From the NCBI GenBank assembly GCA_004552155.1, contig SFPF01000069.1:1-5542 (forward strand): DNA of 5,542 nt, written 5' to 3'. Shown here one piece after another: positions 1-5,348 of the stretch (positions within the stretch are counted from its first letter, which is position 1; each line of letters opens with the position of its first letter). The position numbers were made by a program, and so were the translations under genes. The stretch comes from Bacteroidales bacterium. GTDB lineage: Bacteria > Bacteroidota > Bacteroidia > Bacteroidales > Bacteroidaceae. The notes under the pieces were generated by a model. It saw nothing but the letters and a program-made list of their open reading frames with translations, ran no database searches and was not told the origin of the DNA.

Positions 1-712
1 CAAAAAAGTCGCACTCGGAAGCGTAGTCCTTGCCGGCGGAAAGCGTGGAGAGGAGGCTGAAAGCGGGATTGACGGCTGCGTGGTTCAGGAATTGGTCGGT
101 GCTGTAATACACCATGCCCACATTGGCCGTACTCCGTCCCACGCCGCCGCGAATGCCGAGAAAGAGCAGGCCACCGCAAAGCAGCATGAGCAGGGAAGAT
201 GCCACGCGCCGCCGTTCGCGCGGCAGGGTTTTCTTCGGACGGAAACGGTCGTACACCACCCACAAAGCGGCTGCGGTTATTGCAAACGCCGCCACCACGC
301 CAGCGGCATATAGCGGGCTTACGCTTTGGAGCGCGCCGCCAGGCTGGCTGATGTAGTTGAACACCGTGCCGTCGAGTTTGAACTCCCAAAAAGAATAGAG
401 CACCGTGTCGGCCACGAAGATGAGCGCAAGTAGCACGGCGAGCAGCGTATTGACTACGCGGTAATAAATATTGAGGCATTTGAGCGGAAGTTTTACCCAA
501 ATGCCAATACACAATAATAAATAATAGGGAATAACGGCATAGCCAGTAGTGGCTACGTCGAGCGGCAGGCCGTGCCACATTACAGAAATAACATCCCCAA
601 ACGCATAGGGATGCGCCGCGCCGCCGTTGAAAAGCAAGAAGAGCGGCTTGGCTGCAACGAACGTCAGCAAAAGCAGCAGGAATTGCTGCGCTAAATATCG
701 CAGGTGGGTCAT
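1..712 (-). CDS. LTA synthase family (sulfatase/phosphoglycerol transferase-like) membrane protein, N-terminal part only
   Basis: The reverse-strand frame opens with ATG at 712-710 and stays open to the window edge, giving 237 codons with no stop. It is the N-terminal membrane domain of the LtaS/MdoB-like family, whose members move phosphoglycerol-type head groups onto envelope polymers using an extracytoplasmic sulfatase-fold domain. That catalytic domain, with its threonine nucleophile and metal ligands, lies outside the window. About five hydrophobic segments are visible, near residues 6-29, 52-75, 84-107, 133-154 and 169-187. They are followed by an extracytoplasmic stretch containing GRSTANVG (192-199) and FLNHAAVNPAFS (208-219), a linker I recognise from Bacteroidales members. 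The FWEFKLDGTVFNYI segment (108-121) also fits. The start is 24 bp past the RNase H stop, in the same frame, with an AAAAAAGGGT stretch before ATG. The family is fairly sure; the substrate is unknown, and Bacteroidota are not known to make classical lipoteichoic acid. Confidence 0.85.
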   Translation of the reverse strand, partial: MTHLRYLAQQFLLLLLTFVAAKPLFLLFNGGAAHPYAFGDVISVMWHGLPLDVATTGYAVIPYYLLLCIGIWVKLPLKCLNIYYRVVNTLLAVLLALIFVADTVLYSFWEFKLDGTVFNYISQPGGALQSVSPLYAAGVVAAFAITAAALWVVYDRFRPKKTLPRERRRVASSLLMLLCGGLLFLGIRGGVGRSTANVGMVYYSTDQFLNHAAVNPAFSLLSTLSAGKDYASECDFF

Positions 713-736
713 ACCCTTTTTTACAAAAAACGTTTT

Positions 737-1381
737 TTATTTCCGCCCGAAATCTGCGGGCACTTCGCCCCACTCCTTGGTTTGCCATTTGAGCAGGGGC
801 ACTTCTATTTTATTATTCCGCAGCCATATCACGGCACGGTCAATCAACTGAAACAAGCCTTCGGTCTGTGGCGTGCGCTCCAACTTGGTCTTGCATTGCT
901 TCTGCCTCACCCATAACAGGGCGTTGCGGCTGTCGGAATAGACCGTGCGCTTCACGCCTTGCTTTTTAAGCAGGGCGAGGGCGTGGACAATGGCGAGAAA
1001 CTCGCCGATGTTGTTCGTGCCGTGCATCGGGCCGAGGTGAAACAACTCCCGGCCGCTGCGCAGGTCTACGCCCCGGTATTCCATCGGCCCCGGATTGCCC
1101 GAGCAGGCAGCGTCTACGGCAATGGCGTCTTCGTCGTAAGGGCGCGGCGCGGCGGCAGGCAGGGGCGTGCCGCTCGTTTTATCGTCTTGCCCGGCGACCG
1201 CCTGTGCAGGTTGCGCTTCTTCCTTGCCGCGCCAAAAGGCTTCCTCGGCATCTTCGAGCGTGGCGTAAGCCTTGTATGCTGCTTCGCCGAAACCCTCCAC
1301 CTGCTGCTTGCAGTCGTCCCAGTTATCGTAAACGCCGGGTTTGCGCCCGCGCCACACGACGTAAAACTTCTGTTTGGGCAT
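737..1381 (-). CDS. Ribonuclease H type 1 with N-terminal viroplasmin (RNA-DNA hybrid-binding) domain
   Basis: This 214-residue protein should cleave the RNA strand of RNA-DNA hybrids in the cytoplasm, acting on R-loops, replication primers or misinserted ribonucleotide tracts. Residues 5-50 form the RNase H1 N-terminal/caulimovirus viroplasmin-type domain (FYVVWRGRKPGVYDNW, then QVEGFGEAAYKAY), which in the family grips the hybrid. Residues 51-83 are an Ala/Pro/Gly-rich linker. The catalytic fold follows, with the acidic set D90 (in AVDAACSGNPG), E127 (in NNIGEFLAIVHAL), D150 (in YSDSRNAL) and D210 (in GEVPADFGRK), so all four metal-binding carboxylates are present. The length suits Bacteroidales homologues. 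The ATG at 1381-1379 is preceded by AT-rich sequence with no clear Shine-Dalgarno, which is usual for the phylum. The gene precedes the LTA-synthase-family gene by 24 bp, a likely two-gene operon without an obvious functional link. A near-match to a -7 box (TATAGTTTG, minus strand, 1446-1438) has one extra base in its spacing, so the promoter is not secure. Confidence 0.93.
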   Translation of the reverse strand: MPKQKFYVVWRGRKPGVYDNWDDCKQQVEGFGEAAYKAYATLEDAEEAFWRGKEEAQPAQAVAGQDDKTSGTPLPAAAPRPYDEDAIAVDAACSGNPGPMEYRGVDLRSGRELFHLGPMHGTNNIGEFLAIVHALALLKKQGVKRTVYSDSRNALLWVRQKQCKTKLERTPQTEGLFQLIDRAVIWLRNNKIEVPLLKWQTKEWGEVPADFGRK

Positions 1382-1459
1382 TTTTACTTCGTTTATTAGT
1401 AGACGAGTAAACGAGTAGACGAGACAGATTTGTCTTGCAAACTATATTTTCTATGAGTC

Positions 1460-1478
1460 CCCAGGGTGTTGCCCTGGG
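1460..1478. repeat. Small hairpin CCCAGGG / CCCTGGG
   Basis: A perfect 7-bp stem (CCCAGGG, 1460-1466; CCCTGGG, 1472-1478) encloses a 5-nt loop. It lies about 80 bp upstream of the RNase H start, so it would be within or just upstream of that gene's leader. There is no T-tract on either side, so it does not look like an intrinsic terminator. It sits inside repeat cassette 1. Confidence 0.6.
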
Positions 1479-1493
1479 CTAGGCGCAACAATT

Positions 1494-1506
1494 GGGCTTA
1501 CAGCCC
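1494..1506. repeat. Small hairpin GGGCT / AGCCC
   Basis: A 5-bp stem (GGGCT, 1494-1498; AGCCC, 1502-1506) encloses TAC, directly before the octamer array of cassette 1. It is short and carries little weight alone, but together with the 1460-1478 hairpin it marks the cassette's palindrome-rich core. Confidence 0.4.
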
Positions 1507-1574
1507 GCCCCAACTTGTTTACTTGTTCACTTGTTTACTCGTTTACTAAAAAACTCGTTTACTTGTTTACTTTC

Positions 1575-1594
1575 GGGCGTTTTGCAAAACGCCC
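1575..1594. repeat. 20-bp perfect palindrome, copy 1
   Basis: GGGCGTTTTGCAAAACGCCC equals its own reverse complement. It begins 4 bp beyond the argS stop codon on the argS transcript side, so it could fold as an RNA hairpin at the end of that message. No U-tract follows in the direction of argS transcription (CGAAAGTAAAC follows), so a canonical intrinsic terminator is not supported. The identical sequence recurs at 3732-3751, and a two-base compensated variant at 3507-3526. Confidence 0.85.
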
Positions 1595-1598
1595 CTGC

Positions 1599-3428
1599 TT
1601 ACATTCTCTCGGGCATTTCGATGCCGAGCATACCCATACCAAGGCGCAGCACTTTCGCCACGTTGCGCGAGATGACAAGACGTAGCAGGCGTTTCTTTTC
1701 GTCCTCCTCGCGCAGAATGCTGAAATCGTGGTAGAACTGGTTGTATTCCTTCACCAACTCGTAGCAGTAGTTCGCCACGAGCGCCGGCGCATAGTCAGCG
1801 CCCGCCTGCCGCACCACGGCGGCGAATTCTGCCACGTGCTGCACGAGGCTGATTTCCTTTTCGGCATAGTCCACTCCTGCGAGCGCGGCTTCGATGCTCT
1901 CTTCGGGCAGGGCGATGCCTGCATCGGCTGCCTTGCGCAGAATGGAGCGGATACGGGCGTGTGTGTATTGGATAAACGGCCCCGTGTTGCCGTTGAAGTC
2001 GATGCTTTCCTCGGGGTTGAAGAGCATGTTCTTGCGTGCGTCCACTTTGAGCAGGAAGTATTTCAGCGCGCCCAGCCCCACGATGCGTGCCACCTCGGCG
2101 CGTTCCTTCTCGTCCATGTCGGCAAACTTGCCGGCCTCTTCCACCGTGGCGCGTGCCTGCGCAATCATGCCCGCTATCAGGTCGTCGGCATCTACCACCG
2201 TGCCCTCGCGGCTCTTCATCTTGCCGTTGGGCAGTTCCACCATACCGTAGGAGAAATGCACGAGGTCTTTGCCCCACTTGAAGCCGAGTTCGTCGAGCAA
2301 GATGCTCAGCACCTGGAAGTGGTAGTTCTGCTCATTGCCCACCACGTAGACCATCTTGTCGATGGGGAAGTCCTCGAAGCGCAGCGCGGCGGTTCCGATG
2401 TCCTGCGTCATGTAGACGCTCGTGCCGTCGGCGCGGAGCAAGAGTTTGTGGTCGAGTCCCTTGCCGGTGAGGTCGGCCCACACGCTGCCGTCTTCTTTCT
2501 TGAAGAAAATGCCTTTCGCCAGTCCTTCCTCCACCATACGCTTGCCCACGAGGTAGGTGTCGCTTTCGTAATATATCTTGTCGAAGCCTACGCCGAGCGC
2601 CTTATAGGTCTCGTCGAAGCCGGCATATACCCATTCGTTCATCTTGCGCCACAGCGCGCGCACCTCCTCGTCGCCCTGCTCCCATTTCACGAGCATCTCG
2701 TGCGCCTCCTTGATGAGCGGCGCGTCGGCCTTGGCCTGTTCCGTGGCGGCTTCTTCCTCCATGCCCTCGGCCATATATTGCGCTTTGAGTTGCGCCACTT
2801 CTTCGCGGTAGTGCTTGTCAAACGCCACGTAGTAGTCGCCGATAAGGTGGTCGCCCTTCTTGCCGCTCGACTGCGGCGTTTCCCCGTTGCCGTATTTCTG
2901 CCAGGCGAGCATGGATTTGCAGATATGTATACCGCGGTCGTTCACGATGTTGGTCTTCACCACGCGGTTGCCGCTCGCTTCCAGCACGCCCGCCAGTGCC
3001 CAGCCGAGCAGGTTGTTGCGCACGTGTCCGAGGTGCAGCGGCTTGTTCGTGTTGGGCGAGGAATATTCCACCATCACCAGCGGTGCGCCGTCCGTCACGG
3101 GCACGATGCCATACCGCTCCTGCGTGTCGATGCCTGCGAGCAGCCGCGTCCAGGTTTCGGGCGCGATGCACAGGTTCAGGAAGCCGCCCACGGCATTGAA
3201 TTTAGCCACGGCGGGACAGTGCTCGGCGAGCCACGCGCCGATTTCGGCGGCGGTTTCGTCGGGACGCTTGCGCGAGAGTTTTAGGAAGGGAAACACCACG
3301 AGGGTCAGATGTCCCTCATATTCTTTCTTAGTTTTCTGCAATTGTATTTGCTGCTCTGCGGGCGCGGTGCCATAGAGTGCCGTCACGGCCTCGGCGGCAG
3401 CCTTTTTAATAAGGGCTTCTATACTCAT
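1599..3428 (-). CDS. argS: Arginyl-tRNA synthetase (class I)
   Basis: ArgS charges tRNA-Arg with arginine using ATP, in the cytoplasm, and is essential. The 609-residue product is full length for the family. Domains in order are the N-terminal additional domain that contacts the tRNA D-loop (about 1-110), then the Rossmann catalytic core opening with VEYSSPNTNKPLHLGHVRNN (HIGH-type motif HLGH at 132-135). NDRG is at 163-166, and GKMKSREGTVV carries the KMSKS-type loop at 403-407. The C-terminal DALR-type helical anticodon-binding domain covers roughly 485-609 and starts near GPFIQYTHARIRSIL. An inserted charged stretch (about 180-260, rich in Glu/Lys) lies between catalytic motifs. ATG at 3428-3426 is preceded by very AT-rich sequence (a TATATATAA run) and no Shine-Dalgarno. 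The TAA at 1601-1599 is only 4 bp from a 20-bp palindrome. The gene stands alone, with repeat cassettes on both sides and a 35-bp direct repeat flanking it. A candidate promoter lies about 350 bp upstream. Confidence 0.98.
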   Translation of the reverse strand: MSIEALIKKAAAEAVTALYGTAPAEQQIQLQKTKKEYEGHLTLVVFPFLKLSRKRPDETAAEIGAWLAEHCPAVAKFNAVGGFLNLCIAPETWTRLLAGIDTQERYGIVPVTDGAPLVMVEYSSPNTNKPLHLGHVRNNLLGWALAGVLEASGNRVVKTNIVNDRGIHICKSMLAWQKYGNGETPQSSGKKGDHLIGDYYVAFDKHYREEVAQLKAQYMAEGMEEEAATEQAKADAPLIKEAHEMLVKWEQGDEEVRALWRKMNEWVYAGFDETYKALGVGFDKIYYESDTYLVGKRMVEEGLAKGIFFKKEDGSVWADLTGKGLDHKLLLRADGTSVYMTQDIGTAALRFEDFPIDKMVYVVGNEQNYHFQVLSILLDELGFKWGKDLVHFSYGMVELPNGKMKSREGTVVDADDLIAGMIAQARATVEEAGKFADMDEKERAEVARIVGLGALKYFLLKVDARKNMLFNPEESIDFNGNTGPFIQYTHARIRSILRKAADAGIALPEESIEAALAGVDYAEKEISLVQHVAEFAAVVRQAGADYAPALVANYCYELVKEYNQFYHDFSILREEDEKKRLLRLVISRNVAKVLRLGMGMLGIEMPERM

Positions 3429-3506
3429 TTATATATATTAATTGTTTGTTTTTAGTAAACGAGTTTACGAGTAGACGAGGAAATTTTCGGCTGCGCTCGG
3501 CAGTAG

Positions 3507-3526
3507 GGGCGTTCTGCAGAACGCCC
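3507..3526. repeat. 20-bp perfect palindrome, variant copy 2
   Basis: GGGCGTTCTGCAGAACGCCC is also a perfect palindrome. It differs from the other two copies by a symmetric pair of changes (T to C on one arm, A to G on the other), so pairing is preserved. The flanks match the other copies in inverted orientation: GTAG before it corresponds to CTAC after copy 3. Compensated change suggests that the palindrome itself is conserved, though conversion between copies is also possible. Confidence 0.85.
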
Positions 3527-3623
3527 GCCCAAGTTCGTTTTCAACAGACGTTTGGCGGCGGCTCGGCATAGTCCAAGCGAACTTGGCCTCTGCTCTCGCC
3601 TTGCACAAACGTTCTTAAAAGTG

Positions 3624-3686
3624 CGATTGCTTGCCATAGCAAAATTCGAGTAAACTCGATATTGCTCATTTGGCTTAACGCAATCG
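3624..3686. repeat. Imperfect long inverted repeat within cassette 2
   Basis: CGATTGC (3624-3630) pairs with GCAATCG (3680-3686). An inner hairpin has stem TCGAG/CTCGA (3646-3650, 3655-3659) with loop TAAA, flanked by a further GCAA/TTGC pair. The stretches between are unpaired, so it is a broken hairpin rather than a clean one. No coding or RNA-gene identity is recognised. Confidence 0.45.
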
Positions 3687-3731
3687 TTCGGTTCTGCGCT
3701 CGCTTGCACGAAAATCTCCTTGTTTACTTTC

Positions 3732-3751
3732 GGGCGTTTTGCAAAACGCCC
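3732..3751. repeat. 20-bp perfect palindrome, copy 3
   Basis: This is identical to the palindrome at 1575-1594. The identity extends on both sides to a 35-bp exact direct repeat (1562-1596 and 3719-3753), so the same block lies in the same orientation on both sides of argS. Confidence 0.85.
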
Positions 3752-3759
3752 CTACTTGT

Positions 3760-3773
3760 TTGCTTATAAGCAA
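3760..3773. promoter_or_regulatory. 14-bp palindrome TTGCTTATAAGCAA, possible operator
   Basis: This perfect palindrome lies just downstream (minus-strand sense) of the candidate -7 box at 3780-3787, about where transcription would begin. The placement would suit a repressor site or a start-site hairpin. No regulator is encoded in the window and the assignment is only by position. Confidence 0.3.
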
Positions 3774-3779
3774 GCGGCG

Positions 3780-3787
3780 CAAAGTTA
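3780..3787 (-). promoter_or_regulatory. Candidate Bacteroidota -7 box (TAACTTTG) upstream of argS
   Basis: Read on the minus strand, the sequence is TAACTTTG followed by C, matching the TAnnTTTG consensus used by the Bacteroidota primary sigma factor. A-rich runs precede it. No TTG-type -33 element is seen at the expected spacing, so it is a one-element match. It would give argS a leader of about 350 nt spanning repeat cassette 2. Confidence 0.35.
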
Positions 3788-3894
3788 CGTTTTTTTTACG
3801 AGATTTTTACGTTTAGGCGTAGTTTCAGTTATTTCAAACCGCTGCGAGGAGCATCGTCTGAGCCGTCGGGCCCGCTATTTTCCCGTCCTGCGGC

Positions 3895-4761
3895 CTATAA
3901 GCCGAAAATCTCCATCAAGGCGTCCGAATCTTCCTGATCGAGTTTGAAATCAGGCTGCCGGCACGTTTCGAGCGCTGCGCCTAAGAAACCGAGTTCCTCG
4001 TTTTTTACCGAGACAGGCCCTTTCACAACCGTCAGCGCATACGGATTGCAGTCGTCCACCCAGTGCAGGTCTTCGACGTTCTCCACGTACGGGGCGCAAT
4101 CGTCGCCCGTTGCTATGACCGTCATCAGATACAAAGCGGCCGTCTCCTCCGCCTTATGGACGAAAGCCACCTTGTCGCCCTTTTTCGGCAGGTCGAGTTC
4201 CCACGGCGGGAAACCGCCCCAGCGGAACAGCGCGACCCCTTTGCGCCACACGTCATCGGCGAAAGCGTTCCAGCCGTCTTCCTCGAAAGAGCAGATACGC
4301 AGGCGGTTGTCGCTTGGCGGCAGGGGCGTCTTGGCCTTAACGTATACCGTGATGTGCAGGCGTTCGGGGTAAGGCGCGTGATCGTTCATCTCGGAGATTT
4401 CCGCTTCGATGATGTCCCCGTGCCCCATATCGAGGATAGCGGCGATGGCGCTGTTGCACGTTCGGGGGATATAGCCGAGGATAAAGTTGAAGTCGAACCC
4501 GTCGGGGTCGCCGTCGTAATCGTCGGCCAATGCCACGGCCACGGCGTTCCTGTCGTACTTGTTGCAGCGTTCCCGCACCAGTGCGATTTTAGCCCCGACG
4601 TAAAGTTCGTTCCACACATCGTCGATGTCGTGGAAACCGATGCCGGCTACGGGACATTCTAATAATGCCTTGCGTTCAAACGCAAGCGGCTCCTGCCGTT
4701 CGGCCTGTGCGTTGTTGCCGTCGCATTCCAAAGGCCTGCTGTCGGGAAGCGGATTTTTCAT
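3895..4761 (-). CDS. HIRAN-domain protein with uncharacterised C-terminal half
   Basis: A HIRAN domain is visible at about residues 34-141 counting from the ATG. Its key strings are LLECPVAGIGFHD, NELYVGAKIALVRERCNKYDRNAVAVAL and FILGYIPRTCNSAIAAILDMG. In characterised proteins such as HLTF this OB-like domain binds 3' single-stranded DNA ends and is fused to a SNF2 helicase; here no helicase, nuclease or RING is attached. The remaining part (about 150-288) is not one I recognise. It is acidic, with RWGGFPPWELDLPKKGDKVAFVHK and a following beta-rich stretch that loosely recalls PUA-like/EVE barrels, but that is only an impression. I chose ATG at 4761-4759 (288 residues); an in-frame GTG at 4767-4765 would add two residues. 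There is no signal peptide or membrane segment, so it is likely cytoplasmic. The gene is isolated, with more than 700 bp of gene-free repeats upstream and 466 bp downstream. A candidate -7 box lies about 135 bp upstream. Family assignment is fair; the biological role is unknown. Confidence 0.8.
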   Translation of the reverse strand: MKNPLPDSRPLECDGNNAQAERQEPLAFERKALLECPVAGIGFHDIDDVWNELYVGAKIALVRERCNKYDRNAVAVALADDYDGDPDGFDFNFILGYIPRTCNSAIAAILDMGHGDIIEAEISEMNDHAPYPERLHITVYVKAKTPLPPSDNRLRICSFEEDGWNAFADDVWRKGVALFRWGGFPPWELDLPKKGDKVAFVHKAEETAALYLMTVIATGDDCAPYVENVEDLHWVDDCNPYALTVVKGPVSVKNEELGFLGAALETCRQPDFKLDQEDSDALMEIFGL

Positions 4762-4860
4762 AGGCACTCAAAGTTTTTATAAATGCATATCTCTTGCAAA
4801 AGATAGGCTGCGTTTCGGCGATTAAAGCCACGAAAATGAAATCGTCATACGCGTCACCAG

Positions 4861-4983
4861 TTGCAAAAGCGGTTTCGTTCGCTGCTCATACTGCAAAGAT
4901 AACCATCAAAAATTAAAAGAAGAGGAATTAACTATACATTTCGTTTGCAGAGCCCTGCCGTCACGCGCTGAAACCGCTTGCAA
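4861..4983. repeat. Imperfect inverted repeat TTGCAA..GCGGTTTC flanking a candidate promoter
   Basis: TTGCAAAAGCGGTTTC (4861-4876) matches the reverse complement of GAAACCGCTTGCAA (4970-4983) apart from two extra A bases. The arms enclose about 93 bp, including the TATCTTTG box at 4894-4901. This could be an operator pair, a decayed mobile-element end or chance; the sequence does not decide. Confidence 0.4.
4894..4901 (-). promoter_or_regulatory. Candidate Bacteroidota -7 box (TATCTTTG) for the HIRAN gene
   Basis: The minus-strand sequence TATCTTTG followed by C matches TAnnTTTG and lies about 135 bp before the HIRAN ATG in an AT-rich stretch. A TTTTTG sits too close upstream to be a proper -33 element. 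It is the best promoter candidate for the gene but rests on one short motif. Confidence 0.4.
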
Positions 4984-5008
4984 ATGCGCTTCCTATACGC
5001 ATTTTTTT
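4982..5008 (+). terminator. Terminator-like hairpin with T-tract, plus strand
   Basis: AAATGCG (4982-4988) pairs with CGCATTT (4998-5004) across a 9-nt loop, and the T-run at 5002-5008 follows directly. The shape resembles an intrinsic terminator for plus-strand transcription, but the stem has only three or four GC pairs. No plus-strand gene precedes it. It may therefore serve an unseen short transcript or be fortuitous. Confidence 0.3.
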
Positions 5009-5011
5009 ACC

Positions 5012-5111
5012 CTGAAAAACCCTTCAGCCTTTCAGTTGTGATGCTATTTAATTGTAATTTAGCGATTTAACGCTGAATGGTTTGAAGCGCAAACCCTTCA
5101 GTACTATTCAG
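5012..5111. repeat. CTGAA/TTCAG palindromic repeat element
   Basis: Six CTGAA or TTCAG pentamers occur in 100 bp (near 5012, 5023, 5031, 5073, 5097 and 5107). The core is a hairpin: CTGAATGGTTTG (5073-5084) against CAAACCCTTCAG (5090-5101), 11 of 12 pairs with a 5-nt loop. The string AACCCTTCAG appears twice (5018-5027 and 5092-5101), each time followed within about 10 bp by another TTCAGTT. This looks like a palindromic intergenic repeat. No gene is involved. Confidence 0.6.
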
Positions 5112-5178
5112 TTCCAGAATGCCTTGGAATGCCCGCTGCACTGCCTCCCCGCTCCGCAGTTTAAGGCAGATATTTTTT

Positions 5179-5227
5179 GCTATCCGCAAGAAAATTTTTC
5201 CTAAGCCCGTGATAGTTTTCACTATCA
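5179..5227. repeat. Degenerate inverted copies of the ACTATC/GATAGT hairpin unit
   Basis: CTATCCGCAAG (5180-5190) is the reverse complement of the CTTGCGGATAG in the array at 5349-5407. TGATAGT-TTTC-ACTATCA (5210-5227) is an 18-bp hairpin whose reverse complement matches the junction between units of that array with one mismatch. The left side is thus an eroded, inverted version of the right-hand array, with the 5243-5322 palindromes between them. Confidence 0.6.
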
Positions 5228-5242
5228 GCGCAGAGAATGTTT

Positions 5243-5322
5243 GTTACAAAGTTTGTAACGCTTATTACAAAGTTTGTAATATGTGTTAGCAAGTTTGTAA
5301 TACATATTACAAAGTTTGTAAC
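5243..5322. repeat. Four 17-bp palindromes at a 21-bp period (ATTACAAAGTTTGTAAT family)
   Basis: Units lie at 5243-5259, 5264-5280, 5285-5301 and 5306-5322, each separated by 4 bp. The consensus RTTACAAAGTTTGTAAY is a perfect palindrome around a central G; units 1 and 2 pair fully, unit 4 has one end mismatch, and unit 3 (GTTAGCAAGTTTGTAAT) is the least regular. The spacers ATGT and ACAT around unit 3 are themselves complementary. A 21-bp spacing puts every unit on the same face of the helix, as in arrays of dimeric-regulator sites or iterons. No matching DNA-binding protein or replication gene is present in the window. Confidence 0.85.
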
Positions 5323-5348
5323 AAAAACTCTCTTATATGAGCGGAAAA

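Larger units (their letters stand above)
1399..1596. repeat. Composite intergenic repeat cassette 1 (rnh/argS spacer)
   Basis: This fills most of the 217-bp gap between the RNase H start and the argS stop. The left end has three head-to-tail octamers of consensus GTARACGA (1399-1422). The middle has two small hairpins (1460-1478 and 1494-1506). The right end has a strict 8-bp-phased array of the reverse complement, consensus CTYGTTTA, from 1514 to 1569, with one degenerate unit CTAAAAAA at 1546-1553 that keeps phase. It runs straight into CTTTCGGG and the 20-bp palindrome at 1575-1594. Octamers inverted at the two ends give the cassette terminal-inverted-repeat geometry. It carries no coding potential I believe. 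The design recurs upstream of argS (3455-3753), so it is probably a dispersed non-autonomous repeat; that last step is inference. Confidence 0.75.
3455..3753. repeat. Composite intergenic repeat cassette 2 (upstream of argS)
   Basis: It begins 27 bp before the argS start with three octamers (GTAAACGA, GTTTACGA, GTAGACGA; 3455-3478). It ends with CTTGTTTA (3719-3726) and the same CTTTCGGG-plus-palindrome block that closes cassette 1. The ends form a longer imperfect inverted repeat: GTAGACGAGGAAATTTTCG (3471-3489) matches the reverse complement of 3709-3727 at 16 of 19 positions. Inside are a variant palindrome (3507-3526) and an inverted 9-mer CCAAGTTCG/CGAACTTGG (3529-3537, 3578-3586). There is also a broken inverted repeat around TCGAGTAAACTCGA (about 3624-3686). 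Together with the following 140 bp it makes up the 466-bp gap between argS and the HIRAN gene. No believable gene is seen in it. If argS is transcribed from the candidate promoter at 3780-3787, this would all be leader RNA. Confidence 0.7.

Noticed and set aside
725..738. Terminator between RNase H and the LTA-synthase-family gene
   Set aside because: AAAAAACGTTTTTT is a loopless A/T-only palindrome. It overlaps the stop codon and would separate an apparently co-transcribed pair.
959..1399. 146-codon plus-strand frame opposite RNase H
   Set aside because: The RNase H frame holds all four catalytic acidic residues, so this is its complement.
1575..1594. Intrinsic terminator of argS
   Set aside because: The palindrome is well placed, but no U-tract follows in the direction of transcription, and identical copies occur where no gene ends.
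1728..3284. 518-codon open frame antisense to argS
   Set aside because: It is entirely inside the certain argS gene. The translation is a His/Val/Leu-rich mirror typical of GC-rich antisense frames and shows no domain.
3452..3709. 85-codon minus-strand frame upstream of argS
   Set aside because: It lies wholly within repeat cassette 2. Its peptide shares RAQPKI with the frame at 5237-5494 only because of the 21-bp dispersed repeat.
3429..3894. T-box or other riboswitch controlling argS
   Set aside because: No T-box core, specifier loop or terminator/antiterminator pair is recognisable, and the hairpins belong to repeats found elsewhere in the window.
4063..4662. 199-codon plus-strand frame opposite the HIRAN gene
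   Set aside because: The opposing frame has recognisable HIRAN motifs and this one has none; it is a shadow of codon bias.
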